Assembly (NCBI RefSeq): GCF_001612945.1
Contig: NZ_BDBK01000005.1
Location: 62,001 to 126,000, forward strand
Length of the DNA stretch: 64,000 bases
DNA from: Nocardia inohanensis NBRC 100128
GTDB lineage: Bacteria > Actinomycetota > Actinomycetes > Mycobacteriales > Mycobacteriaceae
Direction of reading: 5' to 3'
Made by a program: the position numbers and the translations under genes. Shown here in pieces: positions 32,833 through 42,280 of the stretch. The number at the start of each line of letters is the position of its first letter. Positions within the stretch are counted from its first letter, which is position 1. The notes under the pieces are model-generated. The model saw only the letters and a list, made by a program, of their open reading frames with translations, was not told the origin of the DNA and made no database searches.

Positions 32833-34470
32833 TCAGGACAGCGTGGTGACGGTCAGCGCGCCGTCCGCGTACTGCGCCCGCAGCCGCTTCTTGTCGAACT
32901 TGCCGACGCTGGTCTTGGGCACCTCGTCGATGAAGGCCCAGCGCTCGGGCAGCTGCCACTTGGCGAACTTGTCGGCCAGGAAGTCGCGCAGCTCTTCCGG
33001 CTTGGCCTCCGCGCCCGCCGCCAGCACCACGGCCACCAGCGGCCGCTCGTCCCACTTCTCGTCCGGGACACCGATGACGGCCGCTTCGGCCACCGCCGGA
33101 TGACCCACGACCGCGTTCTCCAGATCCACCGAGGAGATCCATTCACCGCCGGACTTGATGACGTCCTTGGAGCGATCCACCAGCGTCAGGAACCCGTTCG
33201 GGCTGATCTTGCCGACATCGCCGGTGCGCAGCCAGCCGTCGTCGAACTTGTCGGCATCGATGACCCCGCCCTCCGGCGAGTAGTAGGAGCCGGTGATCCA
33301 CGGCCCCTTCACCTCCAGCTCACCCAGCGACACACCGTCATTGGGCACCACCGACCCGTCGTCGCCGACCAGCCGCGCCTGCACGCCGGCCGGGAATCGG
33401 CCCTGGGTGTAGCGGTAGGCCCACTGCTCGTCACCCTCGGTGCCGGTCGGCGCGTGCGCCACCGAACCGAGCGGGGAGGTCTCGGTCATACCCCACGCGT
33501 GCAGCAGCTTCACGCCGTGCCGCTCCTCGAAGGCGCGCATCATCGACGGCGGGACGGCCGCGCCACCCACCACACAGGTGCGCAGATGCGAAATGTCCTG
33601 CGGCGCGGCCTGCAAACCGGCCAGCACGCCACCCCAGATGGTCGGCACCGCGGCCGCGAAGGTCGGCTTGACCGCGGCCATCATCTCCAGCAGCGGCGCG
33701 GGCTGGAGGAAGCGGTCGGGCATGAGCAGGTTCGCGCCGGACATCAGCGCCGCGTACGGCAGGCCCCAGGCATTGGCGTGGAACAGCGGCACGATGGCGA
33801 GCACATTGTCGGCGGCGGTGAAGCCCATGCCGTTGGGCTGGCACACCTGCATGGCGTGCAGCCAGTTGGAGCGGTGCGAGTAGACGACGCCCTTGGGATC
33901 GCCGGTGGTGCCGGAGGTGTAGCACATGCCGGCGGCCGACCGCTCGTCGATGACCGGGTAGTCGTAGGTGTCGGGCTGGGCGGCAAGCAGTTCCGCGTAG
34001 GAGTGCACGGTGACGCCCTCGGGAGCCTGAAGCGCGGCCGCGTCGCCATTGGCGACGATCACGTGGCGAACGGTCTTCAGGTTCGGCAGGTACTGGGCGA
34101 ACATCGGCAGCAGGGTGCCGTCGACGATGACGACCTGATCCTCGGCGTGGTTGGCCACGTACACCAGCTGCTCGGGGAACAACCGGATGTTCAGCGCGTG
34201 CAGTACGGCGCCCATCGCGGGCACGGCCACGTAGGCGACCATGTGCTCGTTGTTGTTCCACATGAAGGTGCCGACGCGATCGCCGACGCCGATGCCCAGG
34301 TCACGCAGGGCATTGGCGAGCCGGGCGGCATCCGCGCCGATCTCCCGGAAAGTCTGGGTCCGAAGCCCGTCCCCGGTCCAGGTGGAGACAGTGCTGTCGC
34401 CCTGGAAGGTGGAGGCGTAGCGCAGCAGTGTCGCAAGCGACAACTGCTCGTCCTGCATGGTGCTCAACAT
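32833..34470 (-). CDS. Long-chain fatty-acid--CoA ligase (AMP-binding)
   Basis: Second ANL enzyme, 545 residues, of the medium/long-chain acyl-CoA ligase type. Motifs: [50 protein letters not shown] and [14 protein letters not shown] with the catalytic Lys. The [13 protein letters not shown] and [14 protein letters not shown] segments are typical of this fadD group. Start ATG 34470; the 5' leader contains a strong hairpin. Likely roles are fatty acid catabolism or side-chain activation. Confidence 0.92.
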   Translation of the reverse strand: MLSTMQDEQLSLATLLRYASTFQGDSTVSTWTGDGLRTQTFREIGADAARLANALRDLGIGVGDRVGTFMWNNNEHMVAYVAVPAMGAVLHALNIRLFPEQLVYVANHAEDQVVIVDGTLLPMFAQYLPNLKTVRHVIVANGDAAALQAPEGVTVHSYAELLAAQPDTYDYPVIDERSAAGMCYTSGTTGDPKGVVYSHRSNWLHAMQVCQPNGMGFTAADNVLAIVPLFHANAWGLPYAALMSGANLLMPDRFLQPAPLLEMMAAVKPTFAAAVPTIWGGVLAGLQAAPQDISHLRTCVVGGAAVPPSMMRAFEERHGVKLLHAWGMTETSPLGSVAHAPTGTEGDEQWAYRYTQGRFPAGVQARLVGDDGSVVPNDGVSLGELEVKGPWITGSYYSPEGGVIDADKFDDGWLRTGDVGKISPNGFLTLVDRSKDVIKSGGEWISSVDLENAVVGHPAVAEAAVIGVPDEKWDERPLVAVVLAAGAEAKPEELRDFLADKFAKWQLPERWAFIDEVPKTSVGKFDKKRLRAQYADGALTVTTLS

Positions 34471-34568
34471 TTCCCAACCGCTCCTTGCATGTAACTACTG
34501 GAGAGTGAACTGAGTCACTAGCGGCGAGGATAACTGAAATCGGACATCGGAACGGCCGGGGGTGCAAA

Positions 34569-34609
34569 AGGCTGTGGGCGGCGGACCCCACCTCCGCCGC
34601 CCACAGCCT
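34569..34609 (-). terminator. Strong hairpin upstream of fadD, oriented leftward
   Basis: AGGCTGTGGGCGGCGGA (34569-34585) and TCCGCCGCCCACAGCCT (34593-34609) are perfect 17-bp arms with a 7-base loop; on the minus strand TTTT follows. No minus-strand gene ends here, so it is either a leader attenuator of fadD or the terminator of a lost gene. Confidence 0.7.
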
Positions 34610-34752
34610 GTACGCCAACCGGCCACCGCCCAACACGATGACCCGCCGGCTTCGAAGTCCTGACCAGCGTCGGGCTTGCAACGACACCCCCTGCGGTGCC
34701 GCAGAATAGCCAATCACTAACCAGGACAAGCAAATTGGAGCAATATCTTCCG

Positions 34753-34764
34753 TGAATATATTCA
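34753..34764. promoter_or_regulatory. AT-rich palindrome TGAATATATTCA
   Basis: A perfect 12-bp palindrome in an otherwise GC-rich genome, 200 bases upstream of the monooxygenase start and 283 upstream of fadD. It has the size and symmetry of a TetR/MarR-type operator; the cognate regulator is not evident nearby. Confidence 0.35.
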
Positions 34765-34965
34765 GTGGGATACGAGGCTGTCCAGTCGAGGACGGCGGCG
34801 CAGGTCAGACCGGGTTCACGGGCGCGCTTACCAGTCTGTGAGGCAGATTTTCGCCGCTCACGGCAAACCTTGCTACCGGAACCTTCGCAAAACTTGGCCG
34901 AAAATACCGATTCGATGACCGGCGATGTCTGCCTGACCAGCGCGAACGCGATCTACCGTCTAGAC

Positions 34966-36429
34966 ATGAAGCGAGAGCCGTCAATCCTGATCATCGGCGC
35001 CGGATTCGCCGGGCTCGGCATAGCGCTGGAGTTGCGCCGGCACGGGCTGAGCAACTTCACCATCCTGGAGAAGGCCGCCGATCTCGGTGGCGTGTGGCGC
35101 GAGAACACCTATCCGGGCGCGGCCTGCGATGTGCCGTCACCGCTGTACTCGTGGTCGTTCGAGCCGAAATCGGATTGGCCGCGCCGGTTCTCGCAGCAGC
35201 GCGACATCCACGCCTATATGCGGACGGTGGCGGACAAGTACGACCTGCCCGTCGCCATCCAATTCGGCGTCGAGGTGACCGACGCGGAATTCGATGAACG
35301 CGAAGGTGTTTGGCGGGTGCGCAGCGCCGACGGCCAGGTTCGTATCGCCGATATCCTGATTCCCGCCGTGGGGCAGCTCTCGCGACCCGCGCTGCCGAAC
35401 CTGCCCGGCATCGACAGTTTCCAGGGCGCGGCCTTCCACTCCGCCGAATGGGATCACTCGGTCGATCTCACCGGTAAGCGGGTGGCGTGCATCGGCACGG
35501 GAGCCAGTGCCATCCAATACATTCCGGCGATTCAGCCGCAGGTCGCACACCTGACGCTGTTCCAGCGTTCGGCCGCGTGGGTGCTGCCCAAATTCGACAC
35601 CGAATACACCGCACTGCATCACACGCTGTTCAAGCACGTGCCGGTCACCCGGCTCGCCGAGCGCTTCGCCATCTGGAGCTTCTTCGAGGTGATGGCCTTG
35701 GCGCTCACCGACATTCCGGCCATCAAGACCCCGGTGATCGCCATCGCGGACCGGCATCGGGAGAAGCAGGTGCCGGATGCGGCCTTGCGCGCCAAGCTGA
35801 CTCCCGATTACGCGGCGGGCTGCAAGCGCGGGCTCTTCTCCAACGAGTACTTCCCGGCACTGGCCCAGCCCAATGTGCGGGTGGAGACCACCGCCATCGA
35901 AGCCGTGACGCCCAATGGGATTCGCACCGCCGACGGCGTGGAGCATCCGGTCGACGTCATCGTCTACGGCACCGGGTTCAAGGGCACCGAATTCCTCGCG
36001 CCCATGAATATCTATGGCGCCAACGGCCGCAAGCTCGCCGACGAATGGTCGGCCGAAGGCGCGCGCGCCTTCCTGGGCATGGCGGTGCCGGGGTTCCCCA
36101 ACCTGTTCATGATGTACGGCCCGAACACCAATGTCGGCTCGGGTTCCATCATCTACATGCTGGAGGCGCAGGCCCGCTACATCCGCCAGGTGATCGAGTA
36201 CCTGAGCACGCATCCCGGCCGCTCGCTCTCCGCACGGCCGGATGCCGAACAGTCCTGGGACGACTGGTTGCAGGCGCGCTTGAAGGACACCCCCTGGAAC
36301 TTCTGCTCCAGCTGGTACCGCAATGCCTCGGGCCGCATCACCAACAACTGGCCCGGCGCGACCGCCCTGTTCCGCTGGAAGACAAGGCGATTCGATCCGG
36401 CTGACTACGAGCAGGGCAGTACCACCTAG
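34966..36429 (+). CDS. Flavin-containing monooxygenase, Baeyer-Villiger type
   Basis: A 487-residue NADPH/FAD monooxygenase. FAD Rossmann motif GAGFAGLG starts at residue 11; the Baeyer-Villiger fingerprint FxGxxxHxxxW is intact as FQGAAFHSAEW (152-162); the NADPH motif GTGASAIQ follows; and YGTGF near the C-terminal third is the usual family signature. ATG 34966 is the first start consistent with the family N-terminus (MKREPSILIIGAGFAG). Substrates of these actinobacterial enzymes are ketones, steroids or lipids; none can be named here. A methyltransferase gene follows 59 bases downstream on the same strand. Confidence 0.92.
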   Translation: MKREPSILIIGAGFAGLGIALELRRHGLSNFTILEKAADLGGVWRENTYPGAACDVPSPLYSWSFEPKSDWPRRFSQQRDIHAYMRTVADKYDLPVAIQFGVEVTDAEFDEREGVWRVRSADGQVRIADILIPAVGQLSRPALPNLPGIDSFQGAAFHSAEWDHSVDLTGKRVACIGTGASAIQYIPAIQPQVAHLTLFQRSAAWVLPKFDTEYTALHHTLFKHVPVTRLAERFAIWSFFEVMALALTDIPAIKTPVIAIADRHREKQVPDAALRAKLTPDYAAGCKRGLFSNEYFPALAQPNVRVETTAIEAVTPNGIRTADGVEHPVDVIVYGTGFKGTEFLAPMNIYGANGRKLADEWSAEGARAFLGMAVPGFPNLFMMYGPNTNVGSGSIIYMLEAQARYIRQVIEYLSTHPGRSLSARPDAEQSWDDWLQARLKDTPWNFCSSWYRNASGRITNNWPGATALFRWKTRRFDPADYEQGSTT

Positions 36430-36488
36430 ACTGTCTCAGACAGGAGCGGTAGCCTCGTGGGAGTTCCGGAAACCATCGGAGGGTCCCA

Positions 36489-37322
36489 ATGCCGCCGACC
36501 ACCGCCGCCGTCCCCGTCGAAACCCTGCCCGAACGCACCGGTCGCTGGGCGCGAGAATGCCTCGAATGGGCGAAAGTCCCGTTCCTCCCGCCCGGCCGCC
36601 GCGTCGGCCGCGTCTACGACATAGTCGGCCCGCAGAACCTCTTCGGTGAGAACTCTCTCTTCATCAACCTCGGCTACTGGCACGAACACCCCGTCACCCT
36701 CGACGAAGCCAGCCGCGACCTCGCCCGCCTGGTGGCCCGCACCGCCGAACTCAACCCCTCCGACATCCAGGTCGACGTCGGATTCGGTTACGGCGACCAG
36801 GATTTCCTCTGGGCCACCGAATTCGCCCCCGAGCGGATCATCGGCCTCAATATCGCCCCCGAGCAGATAGCCATCGCCACCCGCCGCGCCGCCGAACTCG
36901 GCCTCGCGGACCGCATCCACTTCCAATTCGGTTCCGCGGATGCCATTCCCCTGGACGACGCCTCCTGCACCAAGGTCACCGCCCTCGAATCAGCCTTCCA
37001 CTTCCCCTCCTACCCCAAATTCTTCGCCGAGGCCCACCGCATCCTCCAGCCCGGCGGCAAGCTCGTCACCGCCGACATCACCCCCCGCAACACCCGCGAC
37101 CACTACCGAAAACTATTGCAGCGAGCCGGTTTCCAAGACGTGACCGTCCACTCCATCCGCGACGACGTCTACCCCGCCCTGGCCCGCCACCTGGGCAAAC
37201 GCTTCCGCGCCCCCGACATGCACCGCGTCAACCCCGTCCTGCGCGCCACCTTCAGCCGCCCCGGCCTCACCCTGTGGGGCCCCTGGGCCGACTACATCAT
37301 CGCCGTCGGCACCAAACCCTGA
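36489..37322 (+). CDS. SAM-dependent class I methyltransferase
   Basis: A 277-residue methyltransferase. SAM-binding motif I is VDVGFGYGDQDF (about 97-108), then GLNIAPEQIAIATRRA (motif II region), FGSADAIPLDDAS (motif III) and ILQPGGKLVTADI (motif post-III). The N-terminal extension YDIVGPQNLFGENSLFINLGYW resembles the small-molecule methyltransferases of terpenoid/polyketide pathways and of tocopherol-type enzymes. It may act with the upstream monooxygenase in one pathway, inferred from the 59-base spacing. Confidence 0.88.
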   Translation: MPPTTAAVPVETLPERTGRWARECLEWAKVPFLPPGRRVGRVYDIVGPQNLFGENSLFINLGYWHEHPVTLDEASRDLARLVARTAELNPSDIQVDVGFGYGDQDFLWATEFAPERIIGLNIAPEQIAIATRRAAELGLADRIHFQFGSADAIPLDDASCTKVTALESAFHFPSYPKFFAEAHRILQPGGKLVTADITPRNTRDHYRKLLQRAGFQDVTVHSIRDDVYPALARHLGKRFRAPDMHRVNPVLRATFSRPGLTLWGPWADYIIAVGTKP

Positions 37323-37421
37323 CCAACACCCCTCTCCCCCGTGCATGCTGTCCATTCACACCCAACCCGGTAGACTCCCCCGCGTCCCGGTTGACCGCGC
37401 ATCCAGCACACCACCGGTCCA

Positions 37422-37494
37422 GCCCTCGTAGCTCAGGGGATAGAGCACCGCTCTCCTAAAGCGGGTGTCGCAGGTTCGAATCCTGCCGAGGGCA
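37422..37494 (+). tRNA. tRNA-Arg (anticodon CCT)
   Basis: A 73-base cloverleaf without encoded CCA: acceptor GCCCTCG/CGAGGGC with discriminator A, D arm GCTC...GAGC, anticodon stem CCGCT/AGCGG with loop CTCCTAA giving anticodon CCT, and T arm CAGGTTCGAATCCTG. It decodes AGG. tRNA genes are common integration targets, but no partial tRNA repeat was seen beside the tail locus 6.5 kb away. Confidence 0.95.
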
Positions 37495-37574
37495 CTTCCG
37501 GGAAACCCTTTTCCGCAGGTCATCCTGTTCCCCTGAGCCGAATCATCGAGGCGGCGGCCTTGCTCGCAACGGTG

Positions 37575-38726
37575 TCAGTTGCGGAGTTGTCGGAAGAAGC
37601 CGCGGATGTCGTCGACGAACAGGTCTGGGATTTCGAAAGCGGGGAAATGGCCGCCTTCGGCGTGGTCGCGGAAGAAGGTGAGACTGTCGCCGGCACCGAG
37701 AACCTTGCGCACGAGGGGGTCGCTGTAGAACAGCGATTGTCCTTGTGGCACTGGGGAGGAGCCGCCCCAACCGGTGTTCTCGGCGTGGGCCATTTCCCAG
37801 TAGAAGTCGGCCGCTGCGGGTCCGGTGCGGGTGAACCAGTACAGGCTCGCGGTGAGCAGGATGTTCTCGCGGCTGATCGGGGTCGCCGGGTTGGCCCACT
37901 CCACGAATTTCTCCGCGATCCAGGCCAGTTGCAGGATCGGGGAATCGGCCAGGCCCGCCGACAGGGCGTTGGGTTCGGTCGAGTGCAGGATCCGATAGCC
38001 CTTCATCTGTGCCCAACTGTGTTGTGCGGCTTCTAGTTGCTTGCGTTCGTCGGCGTCGAGATCCGGCGGCATCGGGAGGTCTTCGCCGACCATGCCGAGC
38101 TGGAGCCGGTCGCCGTGGGTGTGCGCGCCGATCACTCGCTCGGGCAGCAGTGCCGCCACCCGGCCGGTGACACCGGCGCCGATGTCGCCGCCTTCGACGC
38201 CGAAGCGGTGATACCCCAGCCGGGTCATCAGTTCCCCGAACGCCAGCGCGGTCCGGTCGAGGTTCCACCCGCGTGCCGAGAGCGGGCTCGAGAACACGAA
38301 ACCCGGCAGCGACGGGATCACCAGATGGAACGCATCGGCCGGATCTCCGCCGTGGGCGCGGGGATCGGTCAGCGGCCCGGCGGCGGCGAGGAACTCCACG
38401 AACGAGGTCGGGTAGCTGTGGTTCAGCAGCAACGGGGTCGCATCGGGTTCGGGCGAGCGCAGGTGCAGGAAATGAATGGTCTGCCCGTCGATCTCGGTCA
38501 CGAAGTGCGGCAACGTGTTCAGCTCGGCTTCATGGGCACGCCAATCGAATCCGTCGGCCCAATAGGCGGCCAGCTCCCGCAGATAGTCGGGGGCGATGCC
38601 GTGATCCCACTCCGAGCCGGTGCCGGGCACCGAGTACGGCAAGCGGGTACGGGACAGTCGGTCACGCAGATCATCGAGCTCGACCTGCGGAATCTGGATC
38701 CGGAAGGGAATGATGTCAGCGTTCAT
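37575..38726 (-). CDS. Epoxide hydrolase (EHN-domain alpha/beta hydrolase)
   Basis: A 383-residue epoxide hydrolase of the microsomal type. The N-terminal EHN region (FRIQIPQVELDDLRDRLSRT) precedes the alpha/beta fold; nucleophile Asp181 lies in VEGGDIGAG, HSYPTS replaces the usual HGxPxS oxyanion motif, and His360 in EGGHFPAFE is the general base. ATG 38726 suits the family N-terminus; a longer frame to 38798 would overlap the MFS gene stop at 38764. It follows the transporter gene by 37 bases on the same strand. Confidence 0.92.
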   Translation of the reverse strand: MNADIIPFRIQIPQVELDDLRDRLSRTRLPYSVPGTGSEWDHGIAPDYLRELAAYWADGFDWRAHEAELNTLPHFVTEIDGQTIHFLHLRSPEPDATPLLLNHSYPTSFVEFLAAAGPLTDPRAHGGDPADAFHLVIPSLPGFVFSSPLSARGWNLDRTALAFGELMTRLGYHRFGVEGGDIGAGVTGRVAALLPERVIGAHTHGDRLQLGMVGEDLPMPPDLDADERKQLEAAQHSWAQMKGYRILHSTEPNALSAGLADSPILQLAWIAEKFVEWANPATPISRENILLTASLYWFTRTGPAAADFYWEMAHAENTGWGGSSPVPQGQSLFYSDPLVRKVLGAGDSLTFFRDHAEGGHFPAFEIPDLFVDDIRGFFRQLRN

Positions 38727-38763
38727 GCAGATCAACCTAGGCGCCGTCAGGCCAGAATCTGTC

Positions 38764-39986
38764 CTAGTTCGCGCCACCCGCGATCGTGTCACAGGCACTG
38801 GGCGACTGATCGGAAGCCGGCGTGCCGAGCGCGCGGGCGCCGAGCGCGGCGAGCAGCGCTATGGCGACGGGTACCGCGAGACCGGCGCTCAATCCCCAGT
38901 GGTGGGCCAGGAAACCGATCAGCACCGGTCCGGTGAAGAAGCCGCAGTATCCGAGGATCGAGACATTGGCGATGGCCCGGGCGACCGGAATGCCCGGGAT
39001 GTCCCCGCTGGCGGCGAAGGTCAGCGGGAGGGTGTAGGAGATGCCGAATCCCAGCAGGGCCAATCCGATCAGCGCGGGAACCGTGCCGCCGAGGAGCAAT
39101 GCCGCACCGAAACCGACGCCCGCGGTGACCGTGCCGGCCAGGAATGGACGCACCCGGCCGAAGCGAGCCACGAGCCGGTCACCGGCCAGCCTGCCGAGCG
39201 TCATGCCCGCGGCGAAGATCGCGAATCCGACAGCGGCGGTGGTGCCGCCGGCGTGGGTTTCGTCCCGCAGATAGACCGCCGACCAGTCGTTCGCGGCGCC
39301 CTCGACCAGCGCGACGGCGAAGGCCAGCAAGCCCAGGACGAGCAACCGGACGGGCCACCGGCGGCCGGCGGCGGGCGCGGCATTCGCGTCGGCGGGGCCG
39401 TCGGCGGCTGCGGGCAGCAGTCGGCCCGAGCGCGCCACGGCGGCCGCGATCGCGAGCAATGCCACCACCCAGAAATGCGCCACCAGCGACACTCCCAGCC
39501 GCTCGGCCAACGCGCCGGCTAGCGAACCGCCGATCAGGCCCATGCTGAAGTAGGCATGGATGCCGGAGAGCAGCGAACGCCCGCTCACCTTCTCGACGAG
39601 GACGCCGTGCGCGTTCATCGCGACATCCACCACACTGTTCGCCATCGCGAAACCACAGCGGCAGCGGTCAATCCGATCCGATCGGGCACCAGCAGCAGGC
39701 CGGGCAGGCACACCGCGAACACCGGCACCGCGACCCGAAGCGTGGACCTGCTCCCGAATCGCAGCGCGGTGAACTTGCCCAGTTGCAGCCCGGCGATCGC
39801 TCCGATATTCAATCCGGCGAAAACCACGGCGAGCCCCGCGTCGTCGAGCCCGAGGCTCTCCTCGACCGTCGGTATTCGCGCGGCCCAGGTGGCGAAGAGC
39901 AGGCCGGAGAGCAAGAAGATCAGCCGCACGGACCACAGTGCCGGCCGATACCCGGCCGCCGGATGCACACCGCTGTGGATCGTCAC
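38764..39986 (-). pseudogene. MFS transporter interrupted by a one-base frameshift
   Basis: Two overlapping frames together make one 12-helix major facilitator. The first (GTG 39986, SD GAGAGGAG) encodes helices from LIFLLSGLLFATWAARIPTV to PDRIGLTAAAV; the second continues with GFAMANSVVDVAMNAHGVLV to the stop at 38764. The junction near 39652 reads GTGGTTTCG where GTGGGTTTC would restore one frame, so a single G is missing from a GGG run. Either a recent inactivating deletion or a sequencing error. Family resemblance is to sugar/fucose-permease-like MFS proteins in actinobacteria. Confidence 0.85.
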
Positions 39987-40123
39987 GAGGGCTCCTCTCG
40001 ATACTCCCGCGCGCCCGAAACGCCCCTTCGAGGCAATCACGAGATCAGCAACGCCCGCAAGGCTTTTGGCGTAGGGTCGAGCCGACGAGGCCGTCGAGGC
40101 CTTCCGAACAAAGGACCAACCGG

Positions 40124-40264
40124 TTGTCCGACAAATCTCCGCGTAGCAAAATGTCCAAGGCTCAGGGCAAATCCCTGAAGGAGAAACGAGCGGAGAAGAA
40201 GTCCAAATCAGCCAACCCGCAAGCCGGAGAAGGCTCCGACAATAAGAGCGGGAAACGACACTGA
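40124..40264 (+). CDS. Small highly basic protein (46 residues)
   Basis: TTG 40124 with AAAGGA eight bases upstream opens a 46-codon frame rich in Lys, Ser and Glu (SKAQGKSLKEKRAEKKSKSA). Small basic proteins with an SLKEKRAEKK core are common in Nocardia and relatives, often near cold-shock genes. No membrane segment or known domain; nucleic-acid binding is plausible but unproven. The cold-shock gene begins 142 bases downstream. Confidence 0.7.
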   Translation: MSDKSPRSKMSKAQGKSLKEKRAEKKSKSANPQAGEGSDNKSGKRH

Positions 40265-40406
40265 CCTGGAGTTTCAGCGATATCTCGCACCCCGGTCCGC
40301 CACCCGATGCGAGGTATCGCGGTCATTTGTGGCATGATTGGTGATCGAGGACGGGCTTCACACCAAGTTTTTGCCCGGCTCGCAACAGAAAAGAAGTTGT
40401 TACAAC

Positions 40407-40610
40407 ATGGCTCAAGGCAGTGTGAAGTGGTTCAACGGTGAAAAAGGCTTCGGCTTTATCGCCCAAGACGGAGGCGGCCCGGACGTCTTCGTGCATTACT
40501 CGGCCGTAAGCGGCTCGGGCTACAAGTCCCTCGACGAGGGTCAGCGTGTCGAGTTCTCGGTGGAGCAGGGCCAGAAGGGCCCGCAGGCCCAGGACGTCCG
40601 CGCCATCTGA
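40407..40610 (+). CDS. cspA: Cold-shock domain protein
   Basis: A 67-residue single cold-shock domain, an RNA chaperone and single-stranded nucleic-acid binder. The start is fixed by [21 protein letters not shown]1 KGFGFI and RNP2 VFVHYS are intact and the C-terminus ([11 protein letters not shown]) is standard. The leader from about 40330 is long (about 75 bases) and may hold a temperature-responsive structure as in other csp genes. It is followed by a clear terminator. Confidence 0.96.
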   Translation: MAQGSVKWFNGEKGFGFIAQDGGGPDVFVHYSAVSGSGYKSLDEGQRVEFSVEQGQKGPQAQDVRAI

Positions 40611-40631
40611 TTCCGCGCAAAAGTTTCAATG

Positions 40632-40665
40632 AAGAGCTTCGCACCGAGACCGGTGTGAAGCTCTT
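40632..40665 (+). terminator. Rho-independent terminator of the cold-shock gene
   Basis: AAGAGCTTCGCACC (40632-40645) pairs with GGTGTGAAGCTCTT (40652-40665), 14 positions with one G-U wobble, followed by TTCATTT. Confidence 0.85.
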
Positions 40666-40710
40666 TTCATTTGGGCCGGACCCCCTGCGGCGCTTCGCAT
40701 TTCGCGGCGG

Positions 40711-41181
40711 TCACCACTGGCCCGGCACGTACTCCCCGCCCGCCATGCCGGCGATCACATTGAGACGGTTCCAGGCGTTGATGGTGGCGATCAAGGAGAT
40801 CAGCGCACCGATCTGGTCGTCGTCGTAGTTCTTGCGAACCTCGGCCCAGGTGTCCTCGGAGATGCCGCGGCCGTTGTCGGCCAGCCGGGTGCCCTCGTCG
40901 GTCAGCGCCAGCGCGGCACGCTCGGCGTCGGTGAAGACGCTGGTTTCGCGCCAGGCCGCGACCAAGGCCAAGCGCACCGCGGTCTCCCCCGCGTGAGCCG
41001 CATCCTTGGTGTGCATGTCCAGGCACATACCGCACCCGTTGATCTGGGAGGAACGGATCTTGACCAGTTCCTGCGTGGCCTTCGGCAGCGTCGAATCGTC
41101 GATGACCCGTGCGGCGGTGGCGAATCGCTTGCTGAACTTGGCGGCGACATCGTTGGCGTAGAGGTTGAAACGCGGTTCCAT
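40711..41181 (-). CDS. AhpD-like carboxymuconolactone decarboxylase-family protein
   Basis: A 156-residue alkylhydroperoxidase-like protein. The redox motif CGMCLDMHTKDA carries the AhpD Cys-x-x-Cys and following His; flanking helices (LPKATQELVKIRSSQINGCG, then AVRLALVAAW) match the family. ATG 41181 is preceded by an AGA-rich site. Function is likely peroxide detoxification or thiol redox; many paralogues are of unknown partner. Its neighbour is a GntR regulator in the same orientation. Confidence 0.92.
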   Translation of the reverse strand: MEPRFNLYANDVAAKFSKRFATAARVIDDSTLPKATQELVKIRSSQINGCGMCLDMHTKDAAHAGETAVRLALVAAWRETSVFTDAERAALALTDEGTRLADNGRGISEDTWAEVRKNYDDDQIGALISLIATINAWNRLNVIAGMAGGEYVPGQW

Positions 41182-41333
41182 GATCTGCTCTTCTCTCGAT
41201 CGGTGCGGCGCCTGTGCGTCGGCTTCGTCAAGGTGACGACGCAGCCCGGCGAGGTGTGACACGGGGTCGCGAGCAGGTTTTCATCGGTCGGGCGGAGCGG
41301 TCGGAGCCGCACGCTCAGGCACGAAACCGGCGG

Positions 41334-42053
41334 TTACAGCTCCGGGCGGTCGAGATCCGGGAACATGTCCAGCAGATCCGCCAGTGCATGTTGTTCCGCG
41401 CGGCGGACGGCGTCCTCGGCGCGTGCCGGGTCGCCGGCTATGACGGCCTCGGCGATCTCGGAAAGCTTTGCGTGCCAGCGGATACCGGTCTGCCGATGCC
41501 ATTCGGCCGGTGGCAGTTCGGCCCCGGGGGCGTTGAGCATCAGCTGGTAGACCTCGGTGAGCAGAGGATTGTCCGCGATGCGGGCGAGCGCGGTGAAGAG
41601 TTCCGCCGCGACCGCCGTGAAGTCGGCCAGTGTGGCCGCGTGCTCGACGGCATGCTCGATGCGGGCGAGCACGGCCCGCAGATCATCCGCATCGTCCGGG
41701 GTGCGGCGTACGGCCGCCAGCCGCGCCGCCCGCTGTTCGAGCATGGCGCGCAGTTCCATGGCCTCGCGCGGGCGGGCGCCGGCGACCCGTTCGAGCAGCG
41801 GGAACTCGAGGTTGCTGGCCGAGCGGACATAGGTGCCGTCGCCGGGGCGCGGCTCCAGCATGCGGGTGTGGACCAGCGAACGCACCGCCTCGCGGATGGT
41901 GGAACGGCTGACTCCGAGCGCGGCCATGAGTTCCGGTTCGGACGGGATCTTGGTCCCGACCGGCCAGTCACCGGCGGCGATCCGGGCCGCGAATTCATCG
42001 GCCACCTGCTGGGACAGGTTGGCTACCCGCTTGGGTTTGGCCAATTCGGCCAT
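41334..42053 (-). CDS. FadR/GntR-family transcriptional regulator (FCD domain)
   Basis: A 239-residue repressor-type protein. The N-terminal winged helix (GTKIPSEPELMAALGVSRST IREAVRSL region, about 25-75) is followed by an all-helical FCD ligand domain with conserved Arg/His positions (ELRAMLEQRAARLA, AELFTALARI, HAKLSEIAEAV). Start ATG 42053. A perfect AAACATC-T-GATGTTT palindrome lies 133 bases upstream, between this gene and the divergent small secreted protein, and may be its operator. Confidence 0.9.
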   Translation of the reverse strand: MAELAKPKRVANLSQQVADEFAARIAAGDWPVGTKIPSEPELMAALGVSRSTIREAVRSLVHTRMLEPRPGDGTYVRSASNLEFPLLERVAGARPREAMELRAMLEQRAARLAAVRRTPDDADDLRAVLARIEHAVEHAATLADFTAVAAELFTALARIADNPLLTEVYQLMLNAPGAELPPAEWHRQTGIRWHAKLSEIAEAVIAGDPARAEDAVRRAEQHALADLLDMFPDLDRPEL

Positions 42054-42180
42054 CGGTCGAGATCCCCTTCCAACTGAACGTGAGCCGATATTCGGCAACC
42101 GACCGGCAGCCATCCCGCAGACCACCTGCGATTCAGCGCGTTACGGGAGTTCATCTGCGAATACATCACACCGGCCAGCG

Positions 42181-42210
42181 TTGACAAACATCTGATGTTT
42201 CCACTCTACT
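42181..42210 (+). promoter_or_regulatory. Promoter with overlapping palindrome AAACATC-T-GATGTTT
   Basis: TTGACA (42181-42186) and TCTACT (42205-42210) are 18 bases apart; the spacer and end of the -35 are occupied by the perfect 15-bp palindrome at 42186-42200. It faces the small secreted protein gene at 42281. The size and symmetry suit a GntR/FCD repressor such as the divergent neighbour. Confidence 0.55.
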
Positions 42211-42280
42211 GAACAAATCGCCGAGTTGAGCAATTGAACAGTTACCGGATCGGCGAGCCGTTCACGAGAGAGGATCGAGC

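Larger units (their letters stand above)
34495..34965. other. Intergenic region between divergent fadD and monooxygenase genes
   Basis: About 470 bases with no convincing gene. It holds a 17-bp hairpin (34569-34609), an AT-rich stretch near 34730-34765 containing the palindrome TGAATATATTCA, and the leader of the monooxygenase. An open frame from 34765 joins the monooxygenase in frame but lacks protein-like composition. Confidence 0.6.

Noticed and set aside
37422..37494. tRNA-Arg as attachment site for the tail locus
   Set aside because: The tRNA is complete, 6.5 kb from the locus, and no partial copy of its 3' end was found beside the tail genes.
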